From an uncultured Eubacteriales bacterium (GTDB lineage: Bacteria > Bacillota > Clostridia > Oscillospirales > UBA644): a stretch of DNA of 64,000 bases. The position numbers were made by a program, and so were the translations under genes. Below, piece by piece: positions 53,785-61,734 of this stretch. The notes under the pieces are model-generated. The model was not told where the DNA came from, did no database searches, and was given only the letters and a program-made list of their open reading frames with translations. Every line of letters starts with the position of its first letter. Position 1 is the stretch's first letter. The stretch covers positions 1 through 64,000 of the forward strand of contig CAKSFN010000010.1 in NCBI GenBank assembly GCA_934454405.1. Direction: 5' to 3'.

Positions 53785-55461
53785 ATGACGAAAAAAATAT
53801 TCCGTTCGATAATCGCAGTTGCCGCCGTCGTTCTTGCGGCGTGCTTTGTGCTGATTCTCGGAATCCTTTACAGCCACTTCACTTCGGTGCAAAAGGACAA
53901 TCTGAAATCCGAGCTTGCGCTGGCGGCGACCGCCGTTGAAAAAAACGGACTTGACTATCTCAAAAGCGTAGATGAAAAGTCGTGCCGTTTCACATGGATA
54001 GCGACTGACGGCAAAGTTATTTTCGATTCCGAGGGCGACGCGGCGAATATGGAAAACCACAAGGACAGACAGGAAGTCGCGCAGGCGTTCGGAACGGGTT
54101 TCGGACAGAGCTCGAGATATTCGACAACGCTCACGGAAGAAACCGTTTATTATGCAAAAAAGCTGAATGACGGGACGGTTCTCCGGGTTGCGGTCAAAAG
54201 ACTTACCGTGCTGACGCTTGTGCTCGGAATGGTACAACCGCTTATCTTTGTCATCGCGATAGCGCTGACAGTATCGCTTCTGCTCGCACGCCGTCTTTCG
54301 AAAAAGATAGTTGAGCCGCTCAACTCGCTCGACCTTGACAAACCGCTTGAAAACAACGTATACGACGAGCTTTCGCCGCTGCTTGTCAAGATAGAAAAAC
54401 AGAACAGGCAGATAAGCGCACAGTTGAAGAAATCAAAAACGGACAAAGCCGAGTTTTACGCCGTTATCAAGAATATGAAGGAAGGACTTGTGCTGTTAAA
54501 CGCAAACGACACGGTTCTGAGCATAAACCCTGCGGCGGAAGCGGTGTTCGGCACGGACGAAACCTGTATCGGGCAGGATTTTCTGACGGTTGACAGAAGC
54601 CTTGAAGTCGGCAATACCATCGCGGAAGCCAAAGAAAAAGGCAGCGCGCAATTACAGACGGAAAGAAACGGCAAAATATATCAGATGAACGCAAGCCGCA
54701 TAGGAACACCGCCGAATGCGGGCGGCACCGTGCTTTTGGTTTTCGATATAACCGAAAAGGCGTTTGCGGAAAGGAACAGGCGCGAGTTTACGGCAAACGT
54801 TTCGCACGAGCTGAAAACGCCGCTGCACTCCATTATGGGCTGCTCGGAGCTTATGGAAAACGGGCTTGTAAAAGCGGAGGATATGCCGCGCTTCGTTTCG
54901 AGAATACACTCTGAAGCGTCGAGGCTCGTTACGCTTGTTGACGATATAATAGGGCTTTCGCAGCTTGACGAAAACGCGGAATTTCCGAAAGAGGACGTTG
55001 ACTTGCTGGCACTTGCGGAGGAGGAAGTCGGCGCGCTTGCGGCAACGGCAAAGGATAAAAACATCGAAATTTCCGTCGGCGGCGAAGAAATCACCGTGAC
55101 GGGCGTTCGCAGACTTCTGCATGAGATAGTTTATAATCTTTGCGATAACGCCGTGCGTTACACGGAAAAGGGCGGCAGCGTCCGCGTCACCGTCGGCAAA
55201 GAGGAAAACGAGGCGGTGATAACCGTTTCCGACACGGGCATCGGTATCCCTCCCGAAGACCTTGACAGGGTTTTCGAAAGATTTTATCGGACAGACAAGA
55301 GCCGCTCGAAAGAGACGGGCGGCGCGGGGCTGGGGCTTTCGATAGTCAAGCACGCGGTTTCGTATCTGGGCGGCAGAATAAGCCTTGACAGCGCGCAGGA
55401 CGTGGGGACGACATTTAAGGTCTACCTGCCCAAAGACCCGGAAGACCATTCGGACGACTGA
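53785..55461 (+). CDS. phoR: PhoR-like sensor histidine kinase
   Basis: 558 residues. TM1 (about 8-28), an extracytoplasmic region of about 120 residues, TM2 (about 150-172), a short HAMP-like linker, and a PAS domain (about 220-325: AVIKNMKEGLVLLNANDTVL). HisKA has the phospho-His in NVSHELKTPLHS (about 343). HATPase_c shows NLCDNAVRYT, VSDTGIGIP and GAGLGLSIVKH. PAS plus position behind pst-phoU makes PhoR the best call. No response-regulator gene (phoP) is adjacent, which is unusual. AAGGGAC precedes ATG 53785; a terminator follows at 55525-55572. Confidence 0.88.
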   Translation: MTKKIFRSIIAVAAVVLAACFVLILGILYSHFTSVQKDNLKSELALAATAVEKNGLDYLKSVDEKSCRFTWIATDGKVIFDSEGDAANMENHKDRQEVAQAFGTGFGQSSRYSTTLTEETVYYAKKLNDGTVLRVAVKRLTVLTLVLGMVQPLIFVIAIALTVSLLLARRLSKKIVEPLNSLDLDKPLENNVYDELSPLLVKIEKQNRQISAQLKKSKTDKAEFYAVIKNMKEGLVLLNANDTVLSINPAAEAVFGTDETCIGQDFLTVDRSLEVGNTIAEAKEKGSAQLQTERNGKIYQMNASRIGTPPNAGGTVLLVFDITEKAFAERNRREFTANVSHELKTPLHSIMGCSELMENGLVKAEDMPRFVSRIHSEASRLVTLVDDIIGLSQLDENAEFPKEDVDLLALAEEEVGALAATAKDKNIEISVGGEEITVTGVRRLLHEIVYNLCDNAVRYTEKGGSVRVTVGKEENEAVITVSDTGIGIPPEDLDRVFERFYRTDKSRSKETGGAGLGLSIVKHAVSYLGGRISLDSAQDVGTTFKVYLPKDPEDHSDD

Positions 55462-55524
55462 ACCGAACGGGATCTCCTTTCACGCAATCAAAAGGCGAGG
55501 TCGGCTGACATAACAAAAATCAAA

Positions 55525-55572
55525 GACTTCCGACGGAAAAATGCGGTTTTCCGTCGGAAGTCTTGGTTTTTT
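55525..55572 (+). terminator. terminator of the pst-phoR operon
   Basis: GACTTCCGACGGAAAA and TTTTCCGTCGGAAGTC form a 16-bp stem with loop ATGCGG, followed by TTGG and a T-tract. Confidence 0.9.
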
Positions 55573-55847
55573 CTCATATTCTTTTTGCGCGCGGCAAAGT
55601 CCTGTTTATCGGACTGTCATTTTCGTATAATATATTTGCCGGAAGAAAAGACGGAAGATATCCGAATGTATCTCTCACAAAGAGTTTCTTTCGTCCGCAC
55701 GGCAATGATGACAGAACGCCGCGCCGCGCGTTCGGAAATAGGCAGGATTCCGAACTCTCTCTCCCCACCCACCCACAAAAGGCGCGGCGGAAGGTCATTG
55801 ATTTATGAGAACGGAAAAATGCTTCCGGATAAGGAAAATAAAGAAAT
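55573..55847. other. intergenic region, no convincing gene
   Basis: Short open frames occur on both strands (55574-55798 minus, 55585-55857 plus), but they lack ribosome sites and have atypical composition. A TATAAT at 55625-55630 and a small AGTCC/GGACT hairpin near 55600-55617 are the only signals seen. Confidence 0.4.
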
Positions 55848-55882
55848 GGGGCTGTAAAAAACGCAAGTTTTTTTACAGCCCC
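55848..55882. terminator. hairpin of the GGGGCTGTAAAAAA family
   Basis: GGGGCTGTAAAAAA and TTTTTTACAGCCCC with a loop CGCAAGT, nearly identical base for base to the copy at 2184-2218. It is not directly at a gene end here, which argues for a dispersed repeat rather than a dedicated terminator. Confidence 0.6.
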
Positions 55883-55927
55883 TTTGGGGATAGGAAAAAA
55901 GGTTCAGAATGGGTGAATCGAATCCAT

Positions 55928-56201
55928 GGCTGATGATATTCGAACTCTCATCGGTTTTAACGGGCGGATTTTCGCCCTGACTTTCGCAAAAGCCTTGCAA
56001 ATACGACAGTATTCACGGCGGCTTCTTTGTCGTTATGACAAAAATCCGCACCGTAAAAACTGCACGCACCCGACACAGAAAAATTTTCGAGGAATTTTTT
56101 CTTTTTGAGACGCAGGCGGGCTGACGCCCGCCAAAACGAAAAGAGAGAAAATAACCGAAAATAGCCTGTGTCGGGCGATAAGAGTCCGGACATCATCAGC
56201 C
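55928..56201. repeat. structured 275-base element, copy 1
   Basis: 274 bases bounded by complementary arms: 55928-55953 pairs with 56176-56201 (about 23 of 26, counting wobbles). Inside, CCCGACACAG (56069-56078) pairs with CTGTGTCGGG (56166-56175), ATTTTCG (56083-56089) with CGAAAAT (56156-56162), a T-rich strand with an A/G-rich strand, and a GGCGGGC/GCCCGCC apical hairpin (56115-56132). The 5' half has smaller stems such as TTTGTC/GACAAA. The interior is about 95% identical to copy 2. No coding role is apparent and the transcribed strand is unknown. Confidence 0.75.
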
Positions 56202-56396
56202 TTGGCGTACATAGGTACGTCGAGAGGTGAGATTCGCCCGTAGCAAAAAAGGCGTATTAAAACCTTATTTTATGGAAAAACACAAAAATTGCTGTTTTGA
56301 GTCGTTTTGTTTATCTTTTAAGCCATTGTTTTTTTTGTATTTTTCAGCCTTTTTTACGGTCTGGGCTTTTTTTACATCCCCCCCCCCCTTGTTGTT
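56202..56396. other. intergenic region with an 11-base C-tract before gatD end
   Basis: AT-rich sequence with no gene. TTTTTTTACAT followed by about 11 C (56378-56388) looks like an eroded right half of the GGGGCTGTAAAAAA hairpin family. It lies just past the stop of the gatD-like gene. Confidence 0.4.
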
Positions 56397-57107
56397 TCAA
56401 AATTTAACTTTCAGGTCGGAGAACTCGCGAAGACGCTGCTCAAAAGCCGCAGTCGCCGCCTCTTTATGCGCCGCAACGGGGTTCTTTTCGCCCGCAAGCC
56501 GCAGAATATATTCGCAAAATCCGGGGTTAAGAGGAAGAATGGGGCCGAGAATCTGCGTGCCGATGAAATTGTTCTTTCGCATACCCTCGAAACGGCTTTT
56601 TTCGTTTATGCCGTCGCCGCGTTCGACTTCACAGAAGAAACAGGACGAGTTATCGCCGTAAATCTTTCCGAATTGGGAACGGAAGCCCATAACGGTAACA
56701 CCGTCGGCTTTTCCGAGCACTTTTCCGTTGTAACGCGCAAAAAGGTCGGTCTTTACTTCAAGGTCGAAAAGTCCGAGCCCCTCGGCGGTTATTTCTTCGG
56801 TCACATATTCAATTTTTTTGCAGAATATCTCGCAGGAATTGCCCGTGCAGAGAAAAACGACGCCGTCGCTTATCAGGTCGCTGATCCTTGCCGTATACGG
56901 ACGGAGTTTTTCGATAACTTTTCGCTGCGTGCTTTCGCTCATCGACGCCATAACGACAATATCGGGGCGTTCGCGGACAAAATACGGCTCGTCAAGCAAA
57001 GAGGTGTTTATAACTTCCGCGTTTTCCGCGCTTTGGGCAAGATAGGTCACGTTTTGCGGGTCGCCGTAGAAGTTGCAGACCTCGCCGAAAAGAAATTCTA
57101 TTTTCAT
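56397..57107 (-). CDS. gatD: GatD-like glutamine amidotransferase subunit, divergent active site
   Basis: 236 residues, CobB/CobQ-like class I amidotransferase fold, overlapping murT by four bases (ATGA). With MurT it would amidate the D-Glu of lipid II, producing D-isoglutamine. The expected nucleophile appears in VVFLCTGNSCE (Cys about 87), but the usual CGGYQ-type elbow reads CTGNS. The GGGQD-type turn is ASMSE (about 54), the GFENH motif is GFRSQ (about 141), and the catalytic His before G-P (HGPLL in S. aureus GatD) is Leu here (QILGPIL, about 187). Context strongly supports the GatD role; catalytic competence is doubtful. Confidence 0.75.
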   Translation of the reverse strand: MKIEFLFGEVCNFYGDPQNVTYLAQSAENAEVINTSLLDEPYFVRERPDIVVMASMSESTQRKVIEKLRPYTARISDLISDGVVFLCTGNSCEIFCKKIEYVTEEITAEGLGLFDLEVKTDLFARYNGKVLGKADGVTVMGFRSQFGKIYGDNSSCFFCEVERGDGINEKSRFEGMRKNNFIGTQILGPILPLNPGFCEYILRLAGEKNPVAAHKEAATAAFEQRLREFSDLKVKF

Positions 57108-58495
57108 TTCGCCGCGCCCCCTTTCTCTTCAAGATAGCGTTTCGCCGCGTTCCCCTCCGCTATCAGATACGGGTCGAACAGGACGAAAATATCCTTGTAT
57201 TTTTCGGTATCGACAAGCTTCACGCCGCCCGTAAACGTCGGGCAGGTCACTATTTTAGCCTCATCGACGCCCGCCATAAGCGCGCGCAGTTTGTGGTCAA
57301 GGCAGCGCGGACCGGAAAAGACTGTCTGCCCTATCGTCGGGGAGCAAAGCGCACTGTAATCGCAGTCGTAAAGCCAGCAGGTGCTTTCGGAGTTCCCCGA
57401 GTTGTCGCCCACATCGTCAACAAGCACGAGAACGCTCTTTTTCGCTTCCGGGTCTGCGGTCTTATACGAGGCGACATATCTGTAAGCCATCGCGCACGCG
57501 ACGGGGTTCTGCCCCTTCGCAAGCTGTCCGATGATCGTATAATCGCCGACCTTTTTAATATCAAAGCGCGAACTTACTATCTTCACGGTCTCAAACGCGT
57601 TGTGTATCTTTTCATAATCAAGGCCGAACGTATGAAGAACGGATATGACCGCGCAGCTGTTGTAAATATTGATTATGTTGTCGTTGACTGTCTTATACTC
57701 TTCATCAACGCCGTTATGAGTGATCGTAAACGTTCCTTTTTCGCGGTTTATCGCCGTCACGTCATAATCGGGCTTCGGTGAAGCGAAACCGCAGGAGGGA
57801 CAATGATGTCTTCCGATATGATTGTATCTGACATATTCCGTTTCGAGCTTCGCGCCGCATTTCGGGCAGTAAACGATGTCGCGCAGCGCTTCGTCCGTCG
57901 CCGCGCCGTTTTCGGGACGGTCTGCGGAAACGCCGAAATACGTTCTGTCCTTATTGTTCGGAAACAGTCCCGAGCAGATAAGATCGTCCGCGTTAAGCAC
58001 AACTTTTGTGCTTGACGGCAGCTGCTTGTTCAGAATATAGCAGATAAATTCGGTGTGCGCGTTGCGCTTTAACGAATCGCGCATTATGTTGTTGCAGATA
58101 AGGATATCGGGCGTCAGGTATTTATAGACTTTGAGTGAGCTGCGCTCGTCCACTTCAAGCACGCCGACCTGCTTTTTCGGTTTGCCCGAAAAAGTCGCGT
58201 CCGTCAGCAGCGCGGAAACGACGCCCTCGCAGATATTCGAGCCGTAGCTGTTGTTCGTCACGGTGTATCCGTTGTTCTGCAAAACGGTTGCCAGCAGGTT
58301 GCTGACCGTCGTTTTGCCGTCCGTTCCCGTTACGCAGATAAGCGTTTCGGGCTTTTGCAGATAACGCAGAAAATCGGGGCAGAGCTTCGTTGCCACCGCG
58401 CCCGGAGTGTGCGTTGCGGCTCGTCCGCAAAGACGGAGCAGGCGGTATGTCATTTTTGCCGCCGTCATCGCGACATAAAAGCGTACTTTCGACAT
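57104..58495 (-). CDS. murT: MurT-like lipid II isoglutaminyl synthase ligase subunit
   Basis: 463 residues, Mur-ligase fold. P-loop VTGTDGKTTVSN (about 56), central domain with VGVLEVDERS, and the family-specific four-Cys zinc ribbon CPKCG ... CPSCG (about 210-234). The C-terminal DUF1727 domain (about 310-455) includes LVDDVGDNSGNSESTCWLYDCD. MurT activates the D-Glu carboxylate of lipid II with ATP for amidation by GatD, encoded next. D-iGln peptidoglycan is expected in Gram-positives. Confidence 0.93.
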   Translation of the reverse strand: MSKVRFYVAMTAAKMTYRLLRLCGRAATHTPGAVATKLCPDFLRYLQKPETLICVTGTDGKTTVSNLLATVLQNNGYTVTNNSYGSNICEGVVSALLTDATFSGKPKKQVGVLEVDERSSLKVYKYLTPDILICNNIMRDSLKRNAHTEFICYILNKQLPSSTKVVLNADDLICSGLFPNNKDRTYFGVSADRPENGAATDEALRDIVYCPKCGAKLETEYVRYNHIGRHHCPSCGFASPKPDYDVTAINREKGTFTITHNGVDEEYKTVNDNIINIYNSCAVISVLHTFGLDYEKIHNAFETVKIVSSRFDIKKVGDYTIIGQLAKGQNPVACAMAYRYVASYKTADPEAKKSVLVLVDDVGDNSGNSESTCWLYDCDYSALCSPTIGQTVFSGPRCLDHKLRALMAGVDEAKIVTCPTFTGGVKLVDTEKYKDIFVLFDPYLIAEGNAAKRYLEEKGGAAK

Positions 58496-58742
58496 ATTTC
58501 GATACTTCCTTATAATCTCGTCGCGCCGTTTTTTCGGTCGAGCCTCTCTTTCCGAAGTTCCGACCGCCTTTCGGCGCCTTATTTTTTAATTTTACCACAG
58601 ACGCCGCGGTTTGTCAATCCGCCGCCTGGCTGTTTGATCCGTTTTTTGCTCAAAATCGCGACGTTTTCACGGATATTCGCTTTCTCATCGGAAGGCGGCG
58701 CCGAAAACCACGGAAATTTTCAATGAAACTGCCCGTAAAGCG

Positions 58743-59612
58743 TTACCTCTCTTTTCTCTTGTTGTAAAAGAACATCGCGACGCCCGCGCCGCAAATGAGG
58801 ATATAACCGATAATGCTCCACACATCGGGGATATCGCCGAAAACGAAAAAGCCGAGGATCGCGGCAAAGACTATCTGAGTGTAATCGTAAACGGAGATCT
58901 CTTTTGCGGGCGCGCAGAGGTAAGCTTTCGTTATCCCGAGCTGCCCGACGCAGGCAAACGTCCCCGCAAGAATAAGATAAAGCGTCTGCAAAAACGTCAT
59001 CGACTTATATCGGACTATCAAAAACGGCAGGCAGAACAGGCACGAAAACGCGGAAAAATAAAAGACTATGCGCTTGCTGTTCTCGCCGTTTTTCCCGAGT
59101 TTACGCACAAATGTGTACGCCGCGCCCGCGCCGAGTCCGCCCAACACGCCCGCAAGAGCGGGAATGAGCTGCGCGTCGGCAAAACCGGGCTTGATTATAA
59201 GCAGACTGCCGCCGAACGCGACCGAAACGCCGAGCACCTGAACGGCGGCGGGCTTTTCGCGAAGCAGAAACATCGAGAAGATTATCGCGAAAAAAGGTGA
59301 GAGCTTGTTCAGCATATTCGCGTCCGAGAGGTTCAGCGTTCCGAGAGCATAAAAGTTGCAGAGCAGACCGAGAGTGCCGCAAAGGCTTCTGCCCAGAAGT
59401 CCCGGAATACTCTCTTTTTTCGGAGCAAACCCTATATTTTCACGCAGCATCATAACGGTTATGAATATCAGCGCGATAAAATTCCTGAAAAACGCTTTCT
59501 GAAACGCGGGAAGGTCTCCCGCAAGCTTGACGAACAGCGACATAACGGAAAAGCCGAACGCCGCAACGACGATATATATTATTCCCTTTGTCTTTTGTCC
59601 TGTTTTCGGCAT
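58743..59612 (-). CDS. DMT-superfamily (EamA) permease
   Basis: 289 residues, ten predicted helices as two EamA repeats (about 8-140 and 155-285). Typical features: FSVMSLFVKLAGDLPAFQKAFFRN near the start and YTQIVFAAILGFFVFGDIPD in the second repeat. Substrate (metabolite or amino-acid efflux, or uptake) cannot be read. Promoter at 59702-59730; RBS GGGACGGG. Confidence 0.85.
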   Translation of the reverse strand: MPKTGQKTKGIIYIVVAAFGFSVMSLFVKLAGDLPAFQKAFFRNFIALIFITVMMLRENIGFAPKKESIPGLLGRSLCGTLGLLCNFYALGTLNLSDANMLNKLSPFFAIIFSMFLLREKPAAVQVLGVSVAFGGSLLIIKPGFADAQLIPALAGVLGGLGAGAAYTFVRKLGKNGENSKRIVFYFSAFSCLFCLPFLIVRYKSMTFLQTLYLILAGTFACVGQLGITKAYLCAPAKEISVYDYTQIVFAAILGFFVFGDIPDVWSIIGYILICGAGVAMFFYNKRKER

Positions 59613-59701
59613 TTTGCCCGTCCCTTTATTTGTCGGAGAACCGCGCTTTTTAAGCGCCTTTCCCTTATCCGATCTTTTTCTTTCATTATTGTTTATATCA
59701 G

Positions 59702-59730
59702 ATTATATCACATATTTTGCGTCTTTTCAA
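59702..59730 (-). promoter_or_regulatory. promoter of the DMT permease gene
   Basis: Minus strand -35 TTGAAA (59730-59725), 17-base spacer, -10 TATAAT (59707-59702), about 90 bases upstream of the start. Confidence 0.65.
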
Positions 59731-59872
59731 TACGTTATTTGCCCGATAAAGGGAAGAGCCGCTCAAACGGAGGGACCGTTCGGGCGGCAAGGGATAAGAA
59801 GGTGAATATATAACCTCGGAGAAAGAGGGGGCTTCCCCGATGTTCGCGTGTTTTGAACTGCGCTGCCGAGAC

Positions 59873-59901
59873 TTGACAACGCCGCGGATTCATTGTATAA
59901 T
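59873..59901 (+). promoter_or_regulatory. consensus promoter of the MerR regulator gene
   Basis: -35 TTGACA (59873-59878), 17-base spacer, -10 TATAAT (59896-59901). The 17-base spacing is ordinary, not the 19-20 of classical MerR-activated promoters. Confidence 0.8.
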
Positions 59902-59911
59902 GATTATACAC

Positions 59912-59927
59912 CGTACATCGATGTACG
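59912..59927 (+). promoter_or_regulatory. 16-bp perfect palindrome, probable autoregulatory operator
   Basis: CGTACATCGATGTACG, perfectly symmetric, starting about 11 bases after the -10 box, i.e. over the start of transcription. This position fits repression by the MerR-type protein encoded downstream. Confidence 0.6.
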
Positions 59928-59971
59928 ATGCAATACCTTTTGCGAAAAAATTTGCTTTTCGGAGAGATTTT

Positions 59972-60757
59972 ATGAAAAAAGAAGAAAAAAGGCTGATGTC
60001 CATCGGCGAGATCGCGAAAGCGCTCGACATCACGCGGCGTATGATTTTGAATTACGAGGCGAAAGGACTTATCGAGGCGGACGTAAAAGAGGGACTTTCG
60101 GGCAACAGATATTACACGGTGGATACGCTGACGCGTATACGAACCATCAGAGTTTTTCAGAATCTGGGGCTGTCGCTCGGCGATATTAAAGAGTATTTTG
60201 ACGGAAACTCGGATCTGCGCCCGATGATTGCAAGGCTCGAAAAAATCCGCGACGAACTGAATCTGAATATAGAAAAGTTAAAAGAGCGCGTAAAAAGCGA
60301 CAACGACTTTGAATTTCGCATAATGACAGTTCCTGCGCAGACGGTTTTTTCACAGACTTTCCGTGCGCCGACCGTCGAAGAAAGGAAAGTGCATCTGCGA
60401 AAAGTCATAACGGAAGCAATGCGAGGCTACGGTTCGGACACAAGCAAGAGAATGTACTTTATCGAATATCCCCTTTCCGATCCCGACAGTATTTCTTATT
60501 GCATTGCAGTCAAGCCCGACAGCGACGGAGAATTTATACGCACATTGAATGAAGAAACCGCGCTCTGCGTCTTCTTTCACGGCGGCTACGAATCCATTCC
60601 CGACATCAGAGACAAGATGATTGCATTCGCAGAGGCAAAGGGATACAGACTGAAAGGAATTTGCCGTCACGTTTACCTTGAAGGTCCCGCACAGCACCGC
60701 GACGAAAAAGATTTTATCACGCAGGTGGTTCTGCCCATAGAAAAAAGCGGGGAGTAA
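59972..60757 (+). CDS. MerR-family regulator with GyrI-like effector domain
   Basis: 261 residues from ATG 59972 (GGAGAG upstream); a longer in-frame start precedes the promoter. Winged helix (SIGEIAKALDITRRMILNYEAKGLIEADV, about 9-38) with the second HTH helix pair to 80 (VFQNLGLSLGDIKEYF), a coiled coil (about 85-110) and a C-terminal GyrI/AraC-effector-like domain (about 120-255). This matches BmrR-type multidrug or small-molecule sensors. The DMT permease upstream is transcribed away from it and may be a target, though the palindrome lies at its own promoter. Confidence 0.85.
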   Translation: MKKEEKRLMSIGEIAKALDITRRMILNYEAKGLIEADVKEGLSGNRYYTVDTLTRIRTIRVFQNLGLSLGDIKEYFDGNSDLRPMIARLEKIRDELNLNIEKLKERVKSDNDFEFRIMTVPAQTVFSQTFRAPTVEERKVHLRKVITEAMRGYGSDTSKRMYFIEYPLSDPDSISYCIAVKPDSDGEFIRTLNEETALCVFFHGGYESIPDIRDKMIAFAEAKGYRLKGICRHVYLEGPAQHRDEKDFITQVVLPIEKSGE

Positions 60758-60834
60758 CGTCTGACGACAAACAGGCAATAAAAAAGAAAAGACGAAAGAA
60801 AGTTTTCCCCCGAACGGTAATATCGCCGAACATA

Positions 60835-60874
60835 AATAAGCCGCAAAGAAACTTATGTTTCTTTGCGGCTTATT
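60835..60874. terminator. bidirectional hairpin terminator between MerR and ECF genes
   Basis: Perfect 18-bp arms (AATAAGCCGCAAAGAAAC and complement) with a TTAT loop, 60835-60874, between two convergent genes. Confidence 0.75.
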
Positions 60875-60890
60875 CGCATTCAGGTCGTAT

Positions 60891-61463
60891 TTATCTGTTT
60901 TTGAGAATCTTCGCAGTATATACTTTATGAAGACCGCACGGCCAGCACAGAATCATTCCGACAACCGCGCCGACAGCCGCCTGCAATATCTGGAACGGAA
61001 GTTTTGCCACAGCCGCTGCGGGCGTCGCGTAGATAAAAGCTCTGCCGAGCGAGTAGCCGACAACCATTATAACAGCGCCGAGCGTCACGCCGATACCCGA
61101 AGCGAATTTCGGGTGTTTTTTAAGAACGTAATGGGAAAAAACGGAGATAACGACCGCTTGAAGTCCATGTGTTACAAGGGAAACGAACATCGGGGTCGGA
61201 TAAAAAAACAGGTCTCCGAGAAACGCGCCGACACCGCCGACCATAAACGCCGCGACAGGATCGAACAATATCGCCGCAAGGCAGATAACGATATCGTTAA
61301 GATACAGATGTCCGCCGGGAACGGGAACTCCGAACGAACTCAAAGCGACATTCATCGCCATAAATATTGCGGTAGTACATAGGCTGAGTATACCCGAACC
61401 CTTGTCGGTTTTAACGGGCGGATTTTTGCCCTGACTTTCGCAAAAGCCTTGTAAATACGTCAA
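60891..61463 (-). CDS. ECF-transporter S component (vitamin uptake), 5' end fused into the repeat element
   Basis: Up to 190 residues. Five to six membrane helices with the S-component features VPGGHLYLNDIVICLAA, VGGVGAFLGDLFFYP and SLVTHGLQAVV, so it should bind a vitamin and use the shared EcfAAT module. The first 20-odd codons (LQGFCESQGKNPP...) come from the structured element at 61382-61656, whose arm extends into TM1 coding sequence. The only in-frame start upstream is a TTG at 61463 inside the element; the first downstream ATG (61361) would cut TM1. It may be functional through a TTG start, or be 5'-disrupted. Confidence 0.65.
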   Translation of the reverse strand: MTYLQGFCESQGKNPPVKTDKGSGILSLCTTAIFMAMNVALSSFGVPVPGGHLYLNDIVICLAAILFDPVAAFMVGGVGAFLGDLFFYPTPMFVSLVTHGLQAVVISVFSHYVLKKHPKFASGIGVTLGAVIMVVGYSLGRAFIYATPAAAVAKLPFQILQAAVGAVVGMILCWPCGLHKVYTAKILKNR

Positions 61464-61656
61464 GTATTCACTGCGGCTTCTTTGTCGTTATGACAAAAAT
61501 CCGCACCGTAAAAACTGCCGGCACCCGACACAGAGAAATTCTCGAGGAATTTTTTCTTTTTGAGACGCAGGCGGGCTGACGCCCGCCAAGACGAAAAGAG
61601 AGAAAATAACCGAGAATAGCCTGTGTCGGGCGATAAGTGTTCGAGTAGACTCAGCC
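61382..61656. repeat. structured 275-base element, copy 2
   Basis: 275 bases. Arms 61382-61407 and 61631-61656 pair over about 23 of 26 positions with a sequence different from copy 1. CCCGACACAG (61524-61533) pairs with CTGTGTCGGG (61621-61630), and ATTCTCG (61538-61544) with CGAGAAT (61611-61617), the latter carrying a compensatory T-A to C-G change relative to copy 1. It lies between two ECF S-component genes on the minus strand, touching the 5' end of the downstream one. Confidence 0.75.
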
Positions 61657-61734
61657 TTTCCAAACCGTGGTATTTCTTGCGTTAAACTTCTTTGACATAT
61701 TAAAAACCTCTTATGATATTCATAAGGCTTAGTT

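Noticed and set aside
55574..55798. Short frames on both strands after the phoR terminator
   Set aside because: No ribosome site, biased composition, and the frames run into repeats.
55803..56196. Minus-strand frames inside element copy 1 (and equivalents in copy 2)
   Set aside because: The frames exist in both copies, but the differences between copies follow base pairing rather than codon positions, and no ribosome site is present. Treated as structured non-coding sequence.
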